64,000 nucleotides of DNA from contig NC_071397.1 of NCBI RefSeq assembly GCF_022682495.2, positions 6,725,082 to 6,789,081 of the forward strand. The letters are read 5' to 3'. The first letter of the stretch is position 1. Each line of letters starts with the position of its first letter. The notes below the pieces were generated by a model, which did no database searches, was not told the origin of the DNA, and saw nothing but the letters and a program-made list of their open reading frames with translations. Source of the DNA: Desmodus rotundus. Its lineage: Eukaryota; Chordata; Mammalia; Chiroptera; Phyllostomidae. This document shows, piece after piece, positions 62,769 through 64,000 of this stretch. Made by a program: the position numbers and the translations under genes.

Positions 62769-63539
62769 GGCGTGGCCAGGGCTCTGCCAGGTCCGTCGGG
62801 CTGGCTTTGGGAGGAGAAGTGGGAAGTGCGTTGGGGACCTGCACCAGCCTCCTGCCTGCCTCGCCCTCCTCAGCACAGGTGGCTGGGAGTCTGTTTGAAC
62901 AGTGCAGCTCAGCTTGGATGCACTAAGTGCCATGAGTGCAAACAGCCTGCCACCCCCCACCCAGCCTTTATTTTCCGTAGAGAGCAGCAAATGGAACAGA
63001 CCCCTCAAATAGACCTACCGGTTCCTCCTGAAGTCATGGTGTCTCCTTGCCCTCTGCCTCCAAGCTGCATGGATCTTTCTGGGCCAAATCTGATGCTCTC
63101 ACTCTGCCCAGGCCCGAATGGCCCCCTCGGCAGCCCCCCGCTTCTCACCCATGATGGCTCCAAGCCCCCAAGCTTAGGAGCTGGGAAGAAATCAGATTGG
63201 GTGTGAATAAACCTTGTACTCAGTTGCCTTGGCTACAAAACGGGGCAGGAGAATTGACCTGCCTATTGGGGGAATTGAGGATGAGTAAACTGGGTGACAA
63301 ATCAGGGCAAAGCAAATAGACAAATGACACTCTCAATCAGGAAGAGTTTAAGGGTTGGTGCTCCTAACAAATTGGATGCATTTGCTTCAGAGCGTTTGCT
63401 GACAGTTTTCCGTGCTTGAAATGCTTTAGCTGGTTCCCTTCAGAGGATATCGTGCTGGTGAGATATGTGTGTGAATAGAAAAGAGGCTAAAAGCATATGC
63501 TGGCTCTGGGTGGGCGTAATTGAAGGTCTTTTTCTGTCT
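62769..63539 (-). promoter_or_regulatory. KCNK16: KCNK16 5' UTR and upstream flank
   Basis: The transcription start must lie here. There is no CpG island and no convincing TATA box on the minus strand. No repeat was identified before the L1 at 63545. Confidence 0.4.
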
Positions 63540-63544
63540 TTCTC

Positions 63545-64000
63545 TACTTTGCTTATGTATGTATGTATTCGTAATAGTTTTATTGAGATGTGATTTACAT
63601 ACCATGCCACACATTTAGAGTATCCAATGGAATGGTTTTTAGCATATTTTTAGAGTTGTGCAATCATCAGTTTGAGAACAATTTCATCACCTTGAGGGGA
63701 AACCCTGGACCCCTTAGCTATTGATCGGCTCCCCTCCCCATAGCCTGCCCTGCCAGCCTCTGGCAGCCGTTGGTCTGTGCCTGTCTCCCCGGCCTTGCCT
63801 GTTCTGGCCATTTCACACAACTGCAGTCATTCAGTATGTGGCCTTTACTGTCCAGCTTCTTCTGTTAGCTTGACCTTTTTAGGGCTCATCCATACTGTAG
63901 CATGTCAGTCCTTTATTCTTCTTTGTGGCTGATGATGTGTCATTGTGTGACTGTGCCAACATTTTATTTATCCACCTTCAGTTGGTAGGTATTTGGGTTG
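63545..64000 (-). repeat. L1M 3' UTR/ORF2 tail, antisense, running off the window
   Basis: agttttattgagatgtgatt, atttagagtatccaatggaa, tcattcagtatgtggccttt, agggctcatccatactgtag and attttatttatccaccttca follow the antisense order of an old L1 3' end. Confidence 0.75.

Noticed and set aside
62769..63008. In-frame upstream extension of KCNK16 exon 1 (80 more codons)
   Set aside because: The extension has no likeness to TALK channels; the ATG at 62768 matches the family start.
62769..64000. KIF6 3' exons upstream of KCNK16
   Set aside because: No coding or kinesin-like text seen; the window ends about 1.2 kb past KCNK16 exon 1 in an L1 fragment.

Overview
This window is nuclear DNA from a placental mammal, almost certainly a bat of the Yangochiroptera. 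It carries L1, L2, MIR and MaLR-type repeats and spliced vertebrate genes with GT-AG introns. It also carries several copies of the tRNA-derived VES SINE, recognised by its 5' end that reads CCCTGGCTGGGTGGCTCAG; from memory VES is a bat family. Nothing prokaryotic is present: no operons, CRISPR arrays, origins or phage.

Layout. Positions 1-41 kb are gene-free and are a patchwork of L1 fragments in both orientations, L2 and MIR remnants, an MLT1-type LTR, VES insertions and simple repeats. The most interesting piece there is a 2.7-kb ORF1-only L1 derivative (HAL1-like, about 10163-12868) that keeps a 5' UTR, a decayed ORF1, a 3' UTR and probable 13-bp target-site duplications, but has lost ORF2. 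It sits beside an unclassified AT-rich block with an unexpectedly CpG-rich core (12882-13780).

From 41 to 63 kb the minus strand carries two complete five-exon genes for alkaline-activated two-pore-domain potassium channels of the TALK group. KCNK16 (TALK-1; coding exons 62768 down to 56610) encodes 294 aa. KCNK17 (TALK-2; 54710 down to 41411) encodes 322 aa. All exon boundaries could be placed at GT-AG sites, and all give intact reading frames. Each protein has four membrane segments, two pore loops with GYG and GFG filters, conserved extracellular-cap cysteines and the basic residue that senses external pH. The genes are head-to-tail, and the KCNK16 poly(A) signal lies only about 340 bp upstream of the KCNK17 start region. 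The order matches the human KIF6-KCNK16-KCNK17-KCNK5 cluster on 6p21; neither KIF6 nor KCNK5 coding exons are visible here.

The two channels set background K+ current. TALK-1 is known mainly from pancreatic islets and TALK-2 from pancreas, heart and other tissues. The shared exon plan, including an identical 115-nt exon 2 and the first-filter Gly codon split by intron 2, shows they arose by tandem duplication. KCNK17 has a CpG island over exon 1 and KCNK16 does not. A second CpG-dense, motif-rich stretch in KCNK17 intron 4 (43060-43420) is a candidate enhancer. I see no wholly new gene system; the findings worth checking are the HAL1-like element, the CpG-rich AT block, the shortened KCNK17 C-terminus and the intron-4 element.
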